Assembly (NCBI GenBank): GCA_041651995.1
Contig: JBAZID010000004.1
Span: 171,355 to 235,354, forward strand
DNA from: Sulfuricella sp.
GTDB lineage: Bacteria; Pseudomonadota; Gammaproteobacteria; Burkholderiales; Sulfuricellaceae
Length of the DNA: 64,000 nucleotides
Direction of reading: 5' to 3'
Part shown: positions 25,985 to 35,604 of the stretch, piece after piece
How the letters are laid out: every line of letters starts with the position of its first letter
Position numbering within the stretch: the first letter of the stretch is position 1
Notes under the pieces: generated by a model
The model's database searches: none
What the model was told of the DNA's origin: nothing
The model's input: the letters and a program-made list of their open reading frames with translations, nothing else
Made by a program: the position numbers and the translations under genes

Positions 25985-27139
25985 CTAGATTTTTTCTACC
26001 AGCCATTGTTTGTCATGTTTTACCAGCCTGCGATCACAGTTCAACTCTCCCTGACTATCTTCATGGCCGGGAAGATCCACCAGAACAACTTCACCCTGGC
26101 TGCGCAAGTCGTCAATCTTCTTTTTCAGGTCTTCGTCACTGCCATAGGGCGCCAGTATGGCTGGCGCCGGCGCTGCCGGCCCCAAGGCACCGCACAACAC
26201 TCTCAGATCCATGCTAAAGCCGGTTGCAGGACGCGCACGCCCAAAAATGCTGCCTACCTCGTCATAGCGCCCGCCCTTGGCAACTGCATGCGCCTGATTC
26301 GGCAGATAAGCGGAAAAAACAACCCCACTATGATAATGGTAACCACGCAACTCGGCCAAATCAAAAGCGATCCTATCCACCATTCCATCCAGACTGGCGG
26401 CGATCGCATTCAATGCATCAAGTGCCGCGCGCACTTCGGGATAATCCGGCAGGCACTGCCGCGCCTGCGCCAGAACATCAATGCCGCCGTAAAGCTGTGG
26501 CAGTTGCAACACTGCATCACGGGTCGGCACAGCCAGAGCTTGAACCAGTTCTGTCAGCGCCGGCACGTCCTTGCCCTGCAGAGCCTGGAACAGTGCGGCT
26601 TCAAGATCAGCTGAAACGGCGCCATGCTCCATCAGCGCCTGGAAAATCCCCACATGCCCGAGATCAAGGTGAACGTCGTTAACGCCGATCAGGCTCAACG
26701 CCTTCAGCATTATCTGCTGTATTTCGATATCACTTTCCAGGCCGGCATGACCAAACAGTTCAGCGCCAATCTGCAACGGCTCGCGGGTCTGCATCATGCC
26801 ATCGGGTATGGCATGCAGAACACTCCCCGCGTAGCACAATCTGACTACGCCGCGACGATTAAGCAGATGTGCATCTATCCTTGCCGCCTGCGGCGTGATG
26901 TCCGCCCGCAGCCCCATCATCCGGCCGGAAAGCTGGTCCACCACCTTGAAGGTTTTAAGATCCATATCGTGGCCGGTGCCAGTCAGCAAGGAAGGCAAAT
27001 ATTCCAGTAATGGCGGAATGACCTGGTGATAGCCATGCACATGGAACAAATCCAGCAGGCGGCGGCGCAGGCTCTCGATGCGGCGAGCCTCGGGGGGAAG
27101 AATATCTTCTATGTATTCGGGCAGTAACCAGGTTTGCAT
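25985..27139 (-). CDS. hisZ: ATP phosphoribosyltransferase regulatory subunit HisZ
   Basis: The 384-residue protein is a histidyl-tRNA-synthetase paralogue (DILPPEARRIESLRRRLLDLF, LRADITPQAARIDAHLLN, GGRYDEVGSIFGRARPATGFS) without the tRNA anticodon-binding domain. HisZ forms a complex with the short form of HisG and confers histidine feedback control. The true HisS is encoded separately at 37446-38708. The position between the DUF2065 gene and purA is standard for betaproteobacteria. Confidence 0.93.
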   Translation of the reverse strand: MQTWLLPEYIEDILPPEARRIESLRRRLLDLFHVHGYHQVIPPLLEYLPSLLTGTGHDMDLKTFKVVDQLSGRMMGLRADITPQAARIDAHLLNRRGVVRLCYAGSVLHAIPDGMMQTREPLQIGAELFGHAGLESDIEIQQIMLKALSLIGVNDVHLDLGHVGIFQALMEHGAVSADLEAALFQALQGKDVPALTELVQALAVPTRDAVLQLPQLYGGIDVLAQARQCLPDYPEVRAALDALNAIAASLDGMVDRIAFDLAELRGYHYHSGVVFSAYLPNQAHAVAKGGRYDEVGSIFGRARPATGFSMDLRVLCGALGPAAPAPAILAPYGSDEDLKKKIDDLRSQGEVVLVDLPGHEDSQGELNCDRRLVKHDKQWLVEKI

Positions 27140-27324
27140 TATTTAACCAGCAACAATATCAATAAACCGCCCAGCATCGAACCCAGGCCGATAAAACGCA
27201 GCTGTCCATCGGAAAGTTCAATCATTTTGCGGAATGTTTCGCGCCAAGCGGCAGGCGCCATGAACGGAAGCAATCCTTCCAGGATCAACATCAGGGCAAA
27301 GGCCGCCAGCAGATTCACCTGCAT
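27139..27324 (-). CDS. DUF2065 (YjeT-like) small membrane protein
   Basis: The 61-residue protein has two hydrophobic helices (LLAAFALMLILEGLLPFMAP and IGLGSMLGGLLILLLVK) with WRETFRKMIELSDGQLRFIG between them, the DUF2065 pattern. It is encoded between hflC and hisZ with one-base overlaps on both sides, the usual place. Its function is not established; the operon suggests an accessory of HflKC. Confidence 0.88.
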   Translation of the reverse strand: MQVNLLAAFALMLILEGLLPFMAPAAWRETFRKMIELSDGQLRFIGLGSMLGGLLILLLVK

Positions 27325-28205
27325 TATTTTGCTGCCTTGCCGCCTGGCGCCCTCATGTATTTGAAGAAGTCGGACGTGGGCTCAAGCACCAGCACGTCAG
27401 ACTTGCTCTTGAAGCTCTGACGGTAAGCTTCAAGACTGCGATAAAAGGCGTAGAACTCAGGGTTCTGGCCATAAGCCGCAGCATAGGTGGCAGCCGCCTT
27501 GGCATCCCCCTCACCCTTGGTCTGCTGTGCGGTGCGATACGCCTCGGCCAGAATCACTTCGCGCTGGCGATCGGCATCAGCACGAATTTTCTCTGATTCA
27601 GCAAAGCCCTGTGAGCGCAGTTCGTTGGCAACACGCTTGCGTTCGGCTTCCATGCGCTGGTAAACCGACTCGCTCACTTCCTGCGGCAAATCCACCCTTT
27701 TCAGCCGCACGTCCATTACCTGCACACCGATCTTGCGCGCATCTAGGTCAGCTTTCTGGCGCAATATTTCCATGATCTTGTCGCGCTCGCCCGACACCAC
27801 TTCGTGCACCGTACGTTTACCAAATTCGGCACGCAAACTGTCATTGACCGTCTGCATCAGACGTGTTTCGGCTCGCGCCTCATCACCGCCGACACTGACA
27901 AAATGCTGTTTGACGTCAATGATGCGCCATTTGACAAAGGAATCGACCAGCACGTTTTTCTTTTCCGAAGTCAGGAAGCGCTCCGGTTCGACGGTATCCA
28001 CCGTACGCAAGCGGGTATCAAAATAGCGTACGTTCTGCAGCAATGGAATTTTGAAATACAGGCCGGGCTGATGTTTGACGGAAATGATTTCACCCAGCTG
28101 AAAAACAATAGCCTGTTGACGCTGATCCACTGTAAACACAGTCAGGCTGGAAAGAACCAGCAGTGCCAGCAAGCCCGTTAACAAACCACTCAAATGTTTT
28201 TTCAT
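27324..28205 (-). CDS. hflC: FtsH protease modulator HflC
   Basis: The 293-residue protein has one N-terminal membrane helix (LSGLLTGLLALLVLSSLTVF), a SPFH/band-7 domain (VDQRQQAIVFQLGEI, PGLYFKIPLLQNVRYFDTRL) and a long Ala/Glu/Arg-rich coiled coil. With HflK it forms a periplasm-facing cage around FtsH that tunes membrane-protein degradation. Immediately follows hflK. Confidence 0.95.
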   Translation of the reverse strand: MKKHLSGLLTGLLALLVLSSLTVFTVDQRQQAIVFQLGEIISVKHQPGLYFKIPLLQNVRYFDTRLRTVDTVEPERFLTSEKKNVLVDSFVKWRIIDVKQHFVSVGGDEARAETRLMQTVNDSLRAEFGKRTVHEVVSGERDKIMEILRQKADLDARKIGVQVMDVRLKRVDLPQEVSESVYQRMEAERKRVANELRSQGFAESEKIRADADRQREVILAEAYRTAQQTKGEGDAKAAATYAAAYGQNPEFYAFYRSLEAYRQSFKSKSDVLVLEPTSDFFKYMRAPGGKAAK

Positions 28206-29374
28206 TAACGTGTCTCCCGGTCCCGGCTGCGGAAGGCATCACGTGAGCGCGACGTGCTGTCGGCGGAAGGTGCAGATTCCGGCTGGGGTATTGGTTTGGC
28301 AACAGGTGCATCGGGTGCAGACTGCTGAATGAGTTTATCCAGAGGCAGGTAAAGCAGATTATTGCCGCCTTTCTGGTCCACCAGCACCTTGCTGGTACTG
28401 GAAAGCATCTGCTGCATCGCATCCAGATACATGCGGTCACGGGTCACTACCGGTGCTTTGTTGTATTCCGCCACGATCTGCTTGAAGCGTGAGGCATCAC
28501 CCTCGGCACTGGCAATCACGCGCTGCTTGTAACCATCAGCCTCTTCCAGCAGACGCGAGGCTGCGCCACGCGCCTTGGGCACCACGTCGTTGGCATAAGC
28601 CTGGCCTTCGTTTTTCTGCCGCTCCTTGTCCTGGCCGGCCTTCACGGCATCGTCAAAAGCAGCTTGCACCTGCTCCGGCGGTTGAGCATTTTGCATCGTC
28701 ACCTTGCTGATATTGATGCCGGTCTTGTAACGGTCGAGAATTTCCTGCATCAATTTCGTCGCCCGGGCCGCCACTTCGGCGCGCCCTTCATACAGCACGA
28801 AATTCATCTTGTTCTTGCCTACAATTTCGCGAATCGCAGTTTCTGAGGCGTTGAGCACAGCGTCTTCGGGATGGCGGTTATTAAACAAAAAATCTTGCGG
28901 ATTTTTCAGGATGTACTGTACGGCGAACTGGATGTCGATAATGTTTTCGTCATCCGTCAGCATCAGGGATTCTTTCAGAATCTTGCTTTTGACGTTGTTG
29001 CGGTACCCTACTTCCACCGTGCGCACCTGTTCAACATTCACCACTTCCACACTTTCGAAAGGATAGGGCAGATGCCAGCGTGGGCCGGACTCCGTGGTTT
29101 CAAGGAACTTGCCGAAACGCAGCACCACACCCCGTTCACCCGCATTGACGATGTAGAAGCCGCTGCCAATCCAGACCAAAAGCGCCAGAGCCGCGATCAG
29201 GCCCATGCCGCCGAAAGCCTTTGGGCCAATGGGTGTGGGAGCGCTGCCGCCTGAAGATGGCCCCTTGCCACCAAACATGCCGTTCAGTCTCTGATTGAAT
29301 TTGCGCCACAGCTCGTCAAGATCAGGCGGGCCGCCACTGTTTTTCTTACCCCAGTCGGGATCATTCCAAGCCAT
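28205..29374 (-). CDS. hflK: FtsH protease modulator HflK
   Basis: The 389-residue protein has a Gly/Pro-rich cytoplasmic start (MAWNDPDWGKKNSGGPPDL), a membrane helix (MGLIAALALLVWIGSGFYIV), the SPFH domain (NAGERGVVLRFGKFLETTESG) and a coiled-coil region. It is the partner of HflC in the FtsH-regulating complex. Its C-terminal tail is Pro/Ser/Arg-rich. Its stop abuts the hflC start by one-base overlap. Confidence 0.95.
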   Translation of the reverse strand: MAWNDPDWGKKNSGGPPDLDELWRKFNQRLNGMFGGKGPSSGGSAPTPIGPKAFGGMGLIAALALLVWIGSGFYIVNAGERGVVLRFGKFLETTESGPRWHLPYPFESVEVVNVEQVRTVEVGYRNNVKSKILKESLMLTDDENIIDIQFAVQYILKNPQDFLFNNRHPEDAVLNASETAIREIVGKNKMNFVLYEGRAEVAARATKLMQEILDRYKTGINISKVTMQNAQPPEQVQAAFDDAVKAGQDKERQKNEGQAYANDVVPKARGAASRLLEEADGYKQRVIASAEGDASRFKQIVAEYNKAPVVTRDRMYLDAMQQMLSSTSKVLVDQKGGNNLLYLPLDKLIQQSAPDAPVAKPIPQPESAPSADSTSRSRDAFRSRDRETR

Positions 29375-29415
29375 TTTTTAATTAAATTCCTAATTAATTT
29401 AGTTAACATCCAAAC

Positions 29416-30558
29416 TCAGAGAGTTGACGCGCTACCAGTTGTTGCCTCATCAGGCATCGAGGTTTCTGCCCGCAATTTTTCACCAAACTCGGACAAGATC
29501 TCGCGAATCAAATTCATTCCGGCACCGGTAAGCGCACTGACGTGAACACTGGCAATTCTACCATACTCGTCCCGCTCCACGCCCGGCGCCTGGCCCTTGA
29601 TATCAATTTTGTTGAACAGCATGATCTGTGGCGCATCAGCCCCGATTTCCCTGAGCACACCATTAACTTCATCGATTTGCAGTTCCCGATTGGGGCTGGC
29701 GCTATCCACCACATGCAGCAACAAATCCGCCTCAACCGCCTCGGTCAGGGTAGAGCGAAAAGCCGCCACCAGTGTGTGGGGGAGATGCTTGATGAAACCC
29801 ACCGTATCGGAAAGCACTGCCTCGCCCGCATCGCCCAGATACAAGCGGCGAGAAGTGGTGTCGAGCGTGGCAAAAAGCTGGTCCGCCACATAGGCGTTGG
29901 CATGCGTCAGGCGATTGAAGATCGTGGATTTACCGGCATTGGTATACCCGACCAGGGAAACCGACAACACCTTGCCTCGTGCCCGGGAACGCCGCTGCAC
30001 CTGGTGCTGACGCTTAAGGCGGACCAGCTTTTCCTTCAGAGACTTGACCCGCTTTCCCAGCAGGCGCCGGTCGGTTTCCAGCTGCGTTTCACCCGGCCCG
30101 CGCAATCCGATACCGCCTTTCTGGCGCTCCAGATGGGTCCAGCCGCGTACCAGGCGAGTGGCCAGATGTTCCAGTTGCGCCAGTTCCACTTGCAGTTTGC
30201 CCTCATGGCTACGTGCACGCTGGGCAAAAATATCAAGAATCAGGGTGGTACGGTCAATGACCCGGGTTTGCAGGCGCTTCTCAAGATTGCGCTGCTGACC
30301 GGCGGAAAGTTCGTGATTAAAAATCACCATGCCGGCGTCTGCTTCTCGCAACACGTCACCAATTTCGGCCACTTTTCCACTGCCGGCAAAAAGCGCCGCA
30401 TCGGGCCGTGAACGTTTTCCTTCGACTATTGCAACAACCTGGACTCCCGCACTTTCAGCCAGCAGCTTAAGTTCATCCAGGCTTTCAGCATAATCCGTGT
30501 CGCCAAAATCGAGGCTCACCAGCACCGCGGCACCCGCGCCGCCGGGGCGATCAAACAT
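29416..30558 (-). CDS. hflX: Ribosome-associated GTPase HflX
   Basis: The 380-residue GTPase has the N-terminal HflX domain (MVIFNHELSAGQQRNLEKRL), a helical linker with GPGETQLETDRRLL, and the G domain with LVGYTNAGKSTIFNRL (G1), DTVGFIKHLPH (G3) and NKID (G4). HflX splits stalled 70S ribosomes after heat or antibiotic stress. It follows hfq by 11 bp, the classic hfq-hflX-hflKC order. Confidence 0.94.
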   Translation of the reverse strand: MFDRPGGAGAAVLVSLDFGDTDYAESLDELKLLAESAGVQVVAIVEGKRSRPDAALFAGSGKVAEIGDVLREADAGMVIFNHELSAGQQRNLEKRLQTRVIDRTTLILDIFAQRARSHEGKLQVELAQLEHLATRLVRGWTHLERQKGGIGLRGPGETQLETDRRLLGKRVKSLKEKLVRLKRQHQVQRRSRARGKVLSVSLVGYTNAGKSTIFNRLTHANAYVADQLFATLDTTSRRLYLGDAGEAVLSDTVGFIKHLPHTLVAAFRSTLTEAVEADLLLHVVDSASPNRELQIDEVNGVLREIGADAPQIMLFNKIDIKGQAPGVERDEYGRIASVHVSALTGAGMNLIREILSEFGEKLRAETSMPDEATTGSASTL

Positions 30559-30569
30559 GCGTAGCGGTC

Positions 30570-30824
30570 TTAATCAGCCATTCCAGGTGTATCGGAGGGA
30601 TGGTCAAAAGGGATGCTTACCGGCCGTGCCGGCACGACGGTAGAAATTGCGTGTTTGTAAACCATCTGGGTAACGGTATTCTTGAGCAGCACGACATACT
30701 GGTCAAAAGATTCGACATGTCCCTGCAACTTGATGCCATTGACGAGATAAATGGAAACGGGAATATGCTCTTTACGCAGGATATTCAGGAATGGGTCTTG
30801 TAACATTTGCCCTTTAGCACTCAT
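30570..30824 (-). CDS. hfq: RNA chaperone Hfq
   Basis: The 84-residue protein contains the two Sm motifs (PFLNILRKEHIPVSIYLVNG and YKHAISTVVP) and the conserved QMLQDPFLN opening with the RNA-contacting Gln and Phe. It forms hexamers that pair small RNAs with mRNAs. The start at 30824, with GGAG upstream, is the conserved one; the longer reading adds an unrelated leader. It is the first gene of the hfq-purA operon, and its promoter should lie in 30825-30949. Confidence 0.96.
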   Translation of the reverse strand: MSAKGQMLQDPFLNILRKEHIPVSIYLVNGIKLQGHVESFDQYVVLLKNTVTQMVYKHAISTVVPARPVSIPFDHPSDTPGMAD

Positions 30825-30949
30825 TTTTTGCTCCAAACGCAATATTTGTTTGTTATAAATATTTACTTTAATTGATTTTTCAGGCAATTGCCAGAAAACC
30901 TAATGTGTTAGATGGGGGAAAAGCAGAATGTTTCAATACCACGGAAAGA

Positions 30950-32746
30950 CTATAATTCCGGTCTGCCAAAATAATATCCCTGCCCCCAGTCCACCCCCAT
31001 CTCCCGGAGCATATCCGCCGTTTCACCATCCTCGACAAATTCCGCGATAGTTGTGATTCCCAAACGCTGCGACAGGGAAACCATGCTTTCCACCATATAA
31101 CGTACCCGCGCGTTGCTGCGCATGTTCTGCACCATCCAGCCCTCAATTTTGAGGAAACTGATAGGCAGTTCGGCCAGGTAAAGGAAAGATGAATAGCCAC
31201 TGCCAAAATCATCCAGAGCGAGGCGAAAGCCGAAATCCAGCAACGGTTGCAAATCCTGTCGCATGCCCTCGAAATCGGTCAGTAATTGCCGCTCCGTGAT
31301 CTCGAAAACGATAGGTTTATTACCCTTGAATTCGACATTGCAAGGGCACATAGCCATGGCCAAATCAAGCATTTGCGTGACCAACTCCTTGCGAGCAAGG
31401 AACTGCGGCGAAAGATTGATAAAATGCGCAAAATCCGGGTCAAAGCCTTGTTCAAGCACCGCCGTGCAGCGAGCCATGGACTGCTGAACGATGACACGAT
31501 CCACCTCGTGGATCAGATTAACTCCCTCGGCCGCCTCAATAAACTCGATCGCCGGAATCACGGTTCCATCCTTCAGCTTCAACCGGGCCAAGGCCTCGTC
31601 GGCCACAACCTTGCCGGTCCCGAGGTCAACCATTACCTGATAGGCGGCCACCACGCGCTGTTCCTGCAGCGCACGTTGCAGAACACCCGCCCGCCACAAT
31701 ATCGAGCCTTCCCTGCCCTCACTCGCCACCACGCAATCCCGCCCGCGCCGCTTTGCCTCATACAGGCAGCCATCCGCCTCGGAAAGCGTGCGCGCCATGT
31801 CGGCATCCCCCGGCTGGAACGTGCCAATTCCAAAACTTGACGTCACCTCAACATCGCCAGACTGGGTAATGCAAGGTGTGGACTTGAGCGCAATCCGGAC
31901 ACGCTCCACTGCGGCAAAAGCTTCTTCGCCGCTCGAATGATGCAGAAACAGGATGAATTCCTCGCCGCCCCAGCGCGCAATCCAGTCCCCCTCGCGCAAC
32001 GCCTCTCGCATAATCCGGGAGGATTGGCGCAGCACTGCATCACCCACATTATGGCCAAAGTTATCGTTGATCAGTTTGAAGCGGTCAAGATCGGCAACCG
32101 CCACGGAAAAACCGCTATCATCCCGCCTGGAGCGGCCAATTTCTTCGATGAAACGCAGTTCGGCAGCACGCCGGTTGGGCAGCCCGGTCAAGGTATCGGT
32201 CAGCGCCTGGGTCTGCAATGCCTGAGTCTGCCGGGAACGTAGCAGCATCAGGCCAAACCAGTTTGCCAACAGCTCCATGAACACCTTGTCGTCATTGCTG
32301 AATTCCAGCCCGGCCAACTGCTGGCGGCGGAGAAATACCAGGGTGCCGTACAGATCATCCCCTACCCAGATCGGTATACCCGCATAGACCTGCACGCCCG
32401 AAGCATGAACCATCTGAGTGTTGCGGAACTGTTCACTCTCCTGCATGTGGTAATAGTAAACACTCTGACCACATTGAATCGCGGCTGAACAGAGCGTCTC
32501 CAGCGGGCATACACCATCAGCCTCAAAAAGGCCCAGGCCGTCTTCCAGGTAGCGGATGACAAAGTGCCCGTCATCCATCTCCCCAATAAGCACGGAATCG
32601 GCTTCCAGCGCATCCCGCGCCAGTTTCAGCATCAGCTTTGCTTTTTCTTCGTCCGACTTGGCGCGATTCGTGGCAAGTTGCCACAGCGCCTGAAGCCGTG
32701 CCGACTGATTCTGCGCCTGAGAGAGCAGGGTATTGTTCTGGTTCAT
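30950..32746 (-). CDS. GAF-GGDEF-EAL cyclic-di-GMP signalling protein
   Basis: The 598-residue cytoplasmic protein has a GAF domain (about 25-170), a GGDEF domain (DTLTGLPNRRAAELRF, then RWGGEEFILFL, active-site GGEEF) and an EAL domain (DEALARL, INLSPQFL, FEITERQL, LALDDFGSGYSSF, AEFVED, GQGYYFGRP). The signature residues of both catalytic domains are essentially present, with LKIEG in place of the more usual LKID. It may both make and degrade c-di-GMP depending on the GAF signal. No membrane segment is seen. It stands alone, transcribed towards hfq. Confidence 0.9.
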   Translation of the reverse strand: MNQNNTLLSQAQNQSARLQALWQLATNRAKSDEEKAKLMLKLARDALEADSVLIGEMDDGHFVIRYLEDGLGLFEADGVCPLETLCSAAIQCGQSVYYYHMQESEQFRNTQMVHASGVQVYAGIPIWVGDDLYGTLVFLRRQQLAGLEFSNDDKVFMELLANWFGLMLLRSRQTQALQTQALTDTLTGLPNRRAAELRFIEEIGRSRRDDSGFSVAVADLDRFKLINDNFGHNVGDAVLRQSSRIMREALREGDWIARWGGEEFILFLHHSSGEEAFAAVERVRIALKSTPCITQSGDVEVTSSFGIGTFQPGDADMARTLSEADGCLYEAKRRGRDCVVASEGREGSILWRAGVLQRALQEQRVVAAYQVMVDLGTGKVVADEALARLKLKDGTVIPAIEFIEAAEGVNLIHEVDRVIVQQSMARCTAVLEQGFDPDFAHFINLSPQFLARKELVTQMLDLAMAMCPCNVEFKGNKPIVFEITERQLLTDFEGMRQDLQPLLDFGFRLALDDFGSGYSSFLYLAELPISFLKIEGWMVQNMRSNARVRYMVESMVSLSQRLGITTIAEFVEDGETADMLREMGVDWGQGYYFGRPEL

Positions 32747-32894
32747 GAGGGTAAAGGAATGAGCGTTAATATTTGAAGTGCTGGCATAACACTATTAACG
32801 CACTGATCTGGTCTGAAAACAATACCGGAAAAAGGGGTTGCCGAGGCAGATTTTGCATGTACCGCTCCGCAATGGAGCGCCACTTGCAGTGGTG

Positions 32895-34064
32895 CTAGCT
32901 TGCTGGCCAATACTCGGTGGCAATACCGCTCCCAAGATCGGCTTCGACCAGACGGCGCCGCACTTCGAGCAAGCGCTCAATCAATTTGGGTTCCCGTTTC
33001 TCATAAGCATCGGCATCCGCCACACGGCTCACCACGACACCGAGCAATTCGGTAATCGCGTTACCAATGGAGTTCTGGCTGATGGTCACAATCAGCTTGC
33101 CTTGATCATTACGATAGATCAGTTGCTTGAATGCTGGTTGCCAGCGAATCGCGTTGGCGTACTTGGCATCGGTGATGCAACGATCGCGCACCTTCTTCGC
33201 CGTCGTCAGAAAATCGTTGTTGAACAACAGGACATTCTCAACCTGGGAGGGAAAATAAACATCGTTCAGAATCGGCGCGTTGCGCGTCGAAACCTGGGAG
33301 AAAAAAGTGCGGTAAAAATCGATGAATCCCTTCAGCACCAGATCATATTCATGCCAGAAACGGACATCTTCCAAAGCGGCCACACCGCCTGGAATTTCCC
33401 AGCTTGGCAGCCCCTGGGGATAGCCGGTCAGGTCAAAGCGTGCGGCATCATCGCTCACCGGGCGCAATACCTCCAGATGCAAGGCCTTGCAGATGAATTC
33501 ACGATAGACGTCGTGCATGTACATCTCGAACAGCGAATGCTGACCGCCATCGGTAAGGTTGGGGTTTTTGCTGTCGGCAAGCTTGGCGTTGCGCAACTCG
33601 TCCATGGGGAAGACGATGAAATGGTTGTGCAGCATGCGGATGCTGGGAACACCGGGCGAAGTCAGCGGCCAGGTTGCATCCAGGCTCGCCTCGCCTGCCA
33701 GCACCAAGTGCTGCGCCGGGTCAGGATATTGCTCCAGCATGTAATCGATGATGATCTGGTTCATCCGGTTCCACACATGCCGGACATTGTCAGGCACCTG
33801 GGTGCGCCGCACCGGGCGCCCGAGCGGATTGAGAACAGCCTTGGAAGTGTTGTAGATAATCGAGGTATCGAACTCGGTGCTATGCCCCAGCGCCTTGCGA
33901 TAAAGCAGCAGGTTTTCCGGGTTGATCAACAGTCCGTTGTTGTGCTCCAGATCGTTGAGATTTTCCGTGCTGTTGAAAAATTCATTGGGTTTCATCCCCT
34001 CCGGCACATCAAGTGGAATGGGGCGGTAGGGAGTAATTATTTCGCGCGGGCTGGATTGGGTCAT
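32895..34064 (-). CDS. Conserved-looking protein of unknown function
   Basis: The 389-residue product is soluble-looking, with no signal peptide or membrane helix. It is rich in aromatic residues and has notable blocks NHFIVFPMDELRNA (preceded by a His, giving H-N-H), FWHEYDLVLKGFIDFYRTFF and VYFPSQVENVLLFNNDFL. Composition and codon use match the neighbours, so it is probably a resident gene. I do not recognise the family. The His and Asp-rich blocks could form a metal or nucleotide site, but this is only a guess. It stands alone between the GGDEF-EAL gene and der. Confidence 0.75.
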   Translation of the reverse strand: MTQSSPREIITPYRPIPLDVPEGMKPNEFFNSTENLNDLEHNNGLLINPENLLLYRKALGHSTEFDTSIIYNTSKAVLNPLGRPVRRTQVPDNVRHVWNRMNQIIIDYMLEQYPDPAQHLVLAGEASLDATWPLTSPGVPSIRMLHNHFIVFPMDELRNAKLADSKNPNLTDGGQHSLFEMYMHDVYREFICKALHLEVLRPVSDDAARFDLTGYPQGLPSWEIPGGVAALEDVRFWHEYDLVLKGFIDFYRTFFSQVSTRNAPILNDVYFPSQVENVLLFNNDFLTTAKKVRDRCITDAKYANAIRWQPAFKQLIYRNDQGKLIVTISQNSIGNAITELLGVVVSRVADADAYEKREPKLIERLLEVRRRLVEADLGSGIATEYWPAS

Positions 34065-34194
34065 GGTAAACGACAGGCATTATTGAGATGTTTTTGATAG
34101 AGCTTTTTACCACAGCCTCCGGGGGCCGGGCAGCAAAAAAACAAATGCGCGGATAAGATCCGTTGCATCGCCGACAAAACGCAACGGGCAACAA

Positions 34195-35604
34195 TCAATA
34201 TTTTTTGCCATACGTCTTGCGGCTGCGCCTTCTTCTGCTGTGCGCGGCTTTTTCATCAGCTTCGGTTTTTGGCGGAGGCGTCCGGCCGGCGAAGGGATTA
34301 CTGCCTTGTTTGAACTGCACCCGAAGCGGGGTGCCTTCAAGCTCGAAGGCCTTGCGGAACGTGCTTTCCAGATAACGCTTGTAGCTGTCCGCCACGCCGC
34401 TCACCGCGGTGCCATGCACAATCACCAGCGGTGGATTGGAACCCCCCTGGTGAGCATAACGCAGCTTCGGCCTGATCGGGCCAACCTTGGGCGGCTGGTG
34501 TTTTTCAGTCGCGGCCATCAGCACGCGCGTCAGCATGGGCGTGGACATTTTCTTCATCGCCGCCGCGAAAGCGCCGTCGATGGACTTGAACAGCCCGCCT
34601 ACGCCACTCCCCTGCAGGGCGGAAATATAGTGGTACTTGGCGAACTCGAGAAACTGAAGTTTGCGCCCCAGATCACTCTTGATCACCTCGCGTCGAGCCT
34701 CATCCAGGCCATCCCATTTGTTCACCGCAACAACCAGCGCCCTGCCCGCCTCCAGAATGAAGCCGGCAATATGCGCATCCTGCTCGGAGACATCCTGACG
34801 GGCGTCCAGTACCAGCACCACTACATTGGCGTCTTCGATGGCCTGCAGGGTCTTGATGACAGAAAATTTCTCGATCGCCTCGAATACTTTTCCCTTCTTG
34901 CGCACCCCGGCAGTATCAATCAGGGTATAGCGCCGTCCATCGCGCTCCAGGTCCATGTAGATGCTATCGCGAGTCGTGCCCGGCTGATCGAAGGCGATGA
35001 CCCGCTCTTCGCCCAGCAAGCGATTGACCAGCGTGGATTTGCCCACATTGGGGCGGCCGACGATGGCAACCTTGGGATGGTCCTCTTCCCGTCCGTCATC
35101 TTCCGCCTCGTCGGGGAACCCCTCCAGTGCCAGTTCGATCAGCTCTCGCACACCTTCGCCGTGCGCGGAGGAAATCACCAGCGGGTCGCCCAGCGCCAGC
35201 TCATGGAACTCCGCCGCCACCACTTCACGGCGCATCCCCTCGGCCTTGTTGACGGCGAGAAATACCGGGCAACCTGACTTGCGCAAGCCATCCGCAATGA
35301 TCTTGTCCTGCGGCGTCAGTCCATGACGGGCATCCACCAGGAAAATGATGCAGTCGGCTTCATCCACCGCCTGCAGGGTCTGCTTCGCCATCTCGTGCAT
35401 GATCCCGTCTTTGGCGACTGGCTCGAATCCGCCGGTATCCACGACCAGATAGGGCTTGCTGCCCACCAGCCCGTGGCCGTAATGGCGATCCCGGGTCAGA
35501 CCGGGCAAATCGGCCACCAACGCATCACGGCTCTTGGTAAGGCGATTGAAAAGGGTGGATTTTCCGACGTTAGGCCGTCCCACCAGGACCAGGGTAGGTT
35601 TCAT
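34195..35604 (-). CDS. der: Ribosome biogenesis GTPase Der (EngA)
   Basis: The 469-residue protein has two tandem GTPase domains, each with a GRPNVGKSTLFNRL or GRPNVGKSTLVNRL P loop and NKxD motifs, and a C-terminal KH-like domain (HGTAVSGVADSYKRYLESTF). It is essential for 50S assembly. A basic Arg/Lys-rich tail ends the protein. It closes the ndk-to-der operon and overlaps bamB by four bases. Confidence 0.96.
   Translation of the reverse strand: MKPTLVLVGRPNVGKSTLFNRLTKSRDALVADLPGLTRDRHYGHGLVGSKPYLVVDTGGFEPVAKDGIMHEMAKQTLQAVDEADCIIFLVDARHGLTPQDKIIADGLRKSGCPVFLAVNKAEGMRREVVAAEFHELALGDPLVISSAHGEGVRELIELALEGFPDEAEDDGREEDHPKVAIVGRPNVGKSTLVNRLLGEERVIAFDQPGTTRDSIYMDLERDGRRYTLIDTAGVRKKGKVFEAIEKFSVIKTLQAIEDANVVVLVLDARQDVSEQDAHIAGFILEAGRALVVAVNKWDGLDEARREVIKSDLGRKLQFLEFAKYHYISALQGSGVGGLFKSIDGAFAAAMKKMSTPMLTRVLMAATEKHQPPKVGPIRPKLRYAHQGGSNPPLVIVHGTAVSGVADSYKRYLESTFRKAFELEGTPLRVQFKQGSNPFAGRTPPPKTEADEKAAHSRRRRSRKTYGKKY

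Noticed and set aside
32838..34097. 419-codon plus-strand frame opposite the unknown 389-residue gene
   Set aside because: Both strands are open, so I compared them. The minus-strand product has balanced composition and typical codon use; the plus one is the usual His/Gln/Arg-rich antisense type.
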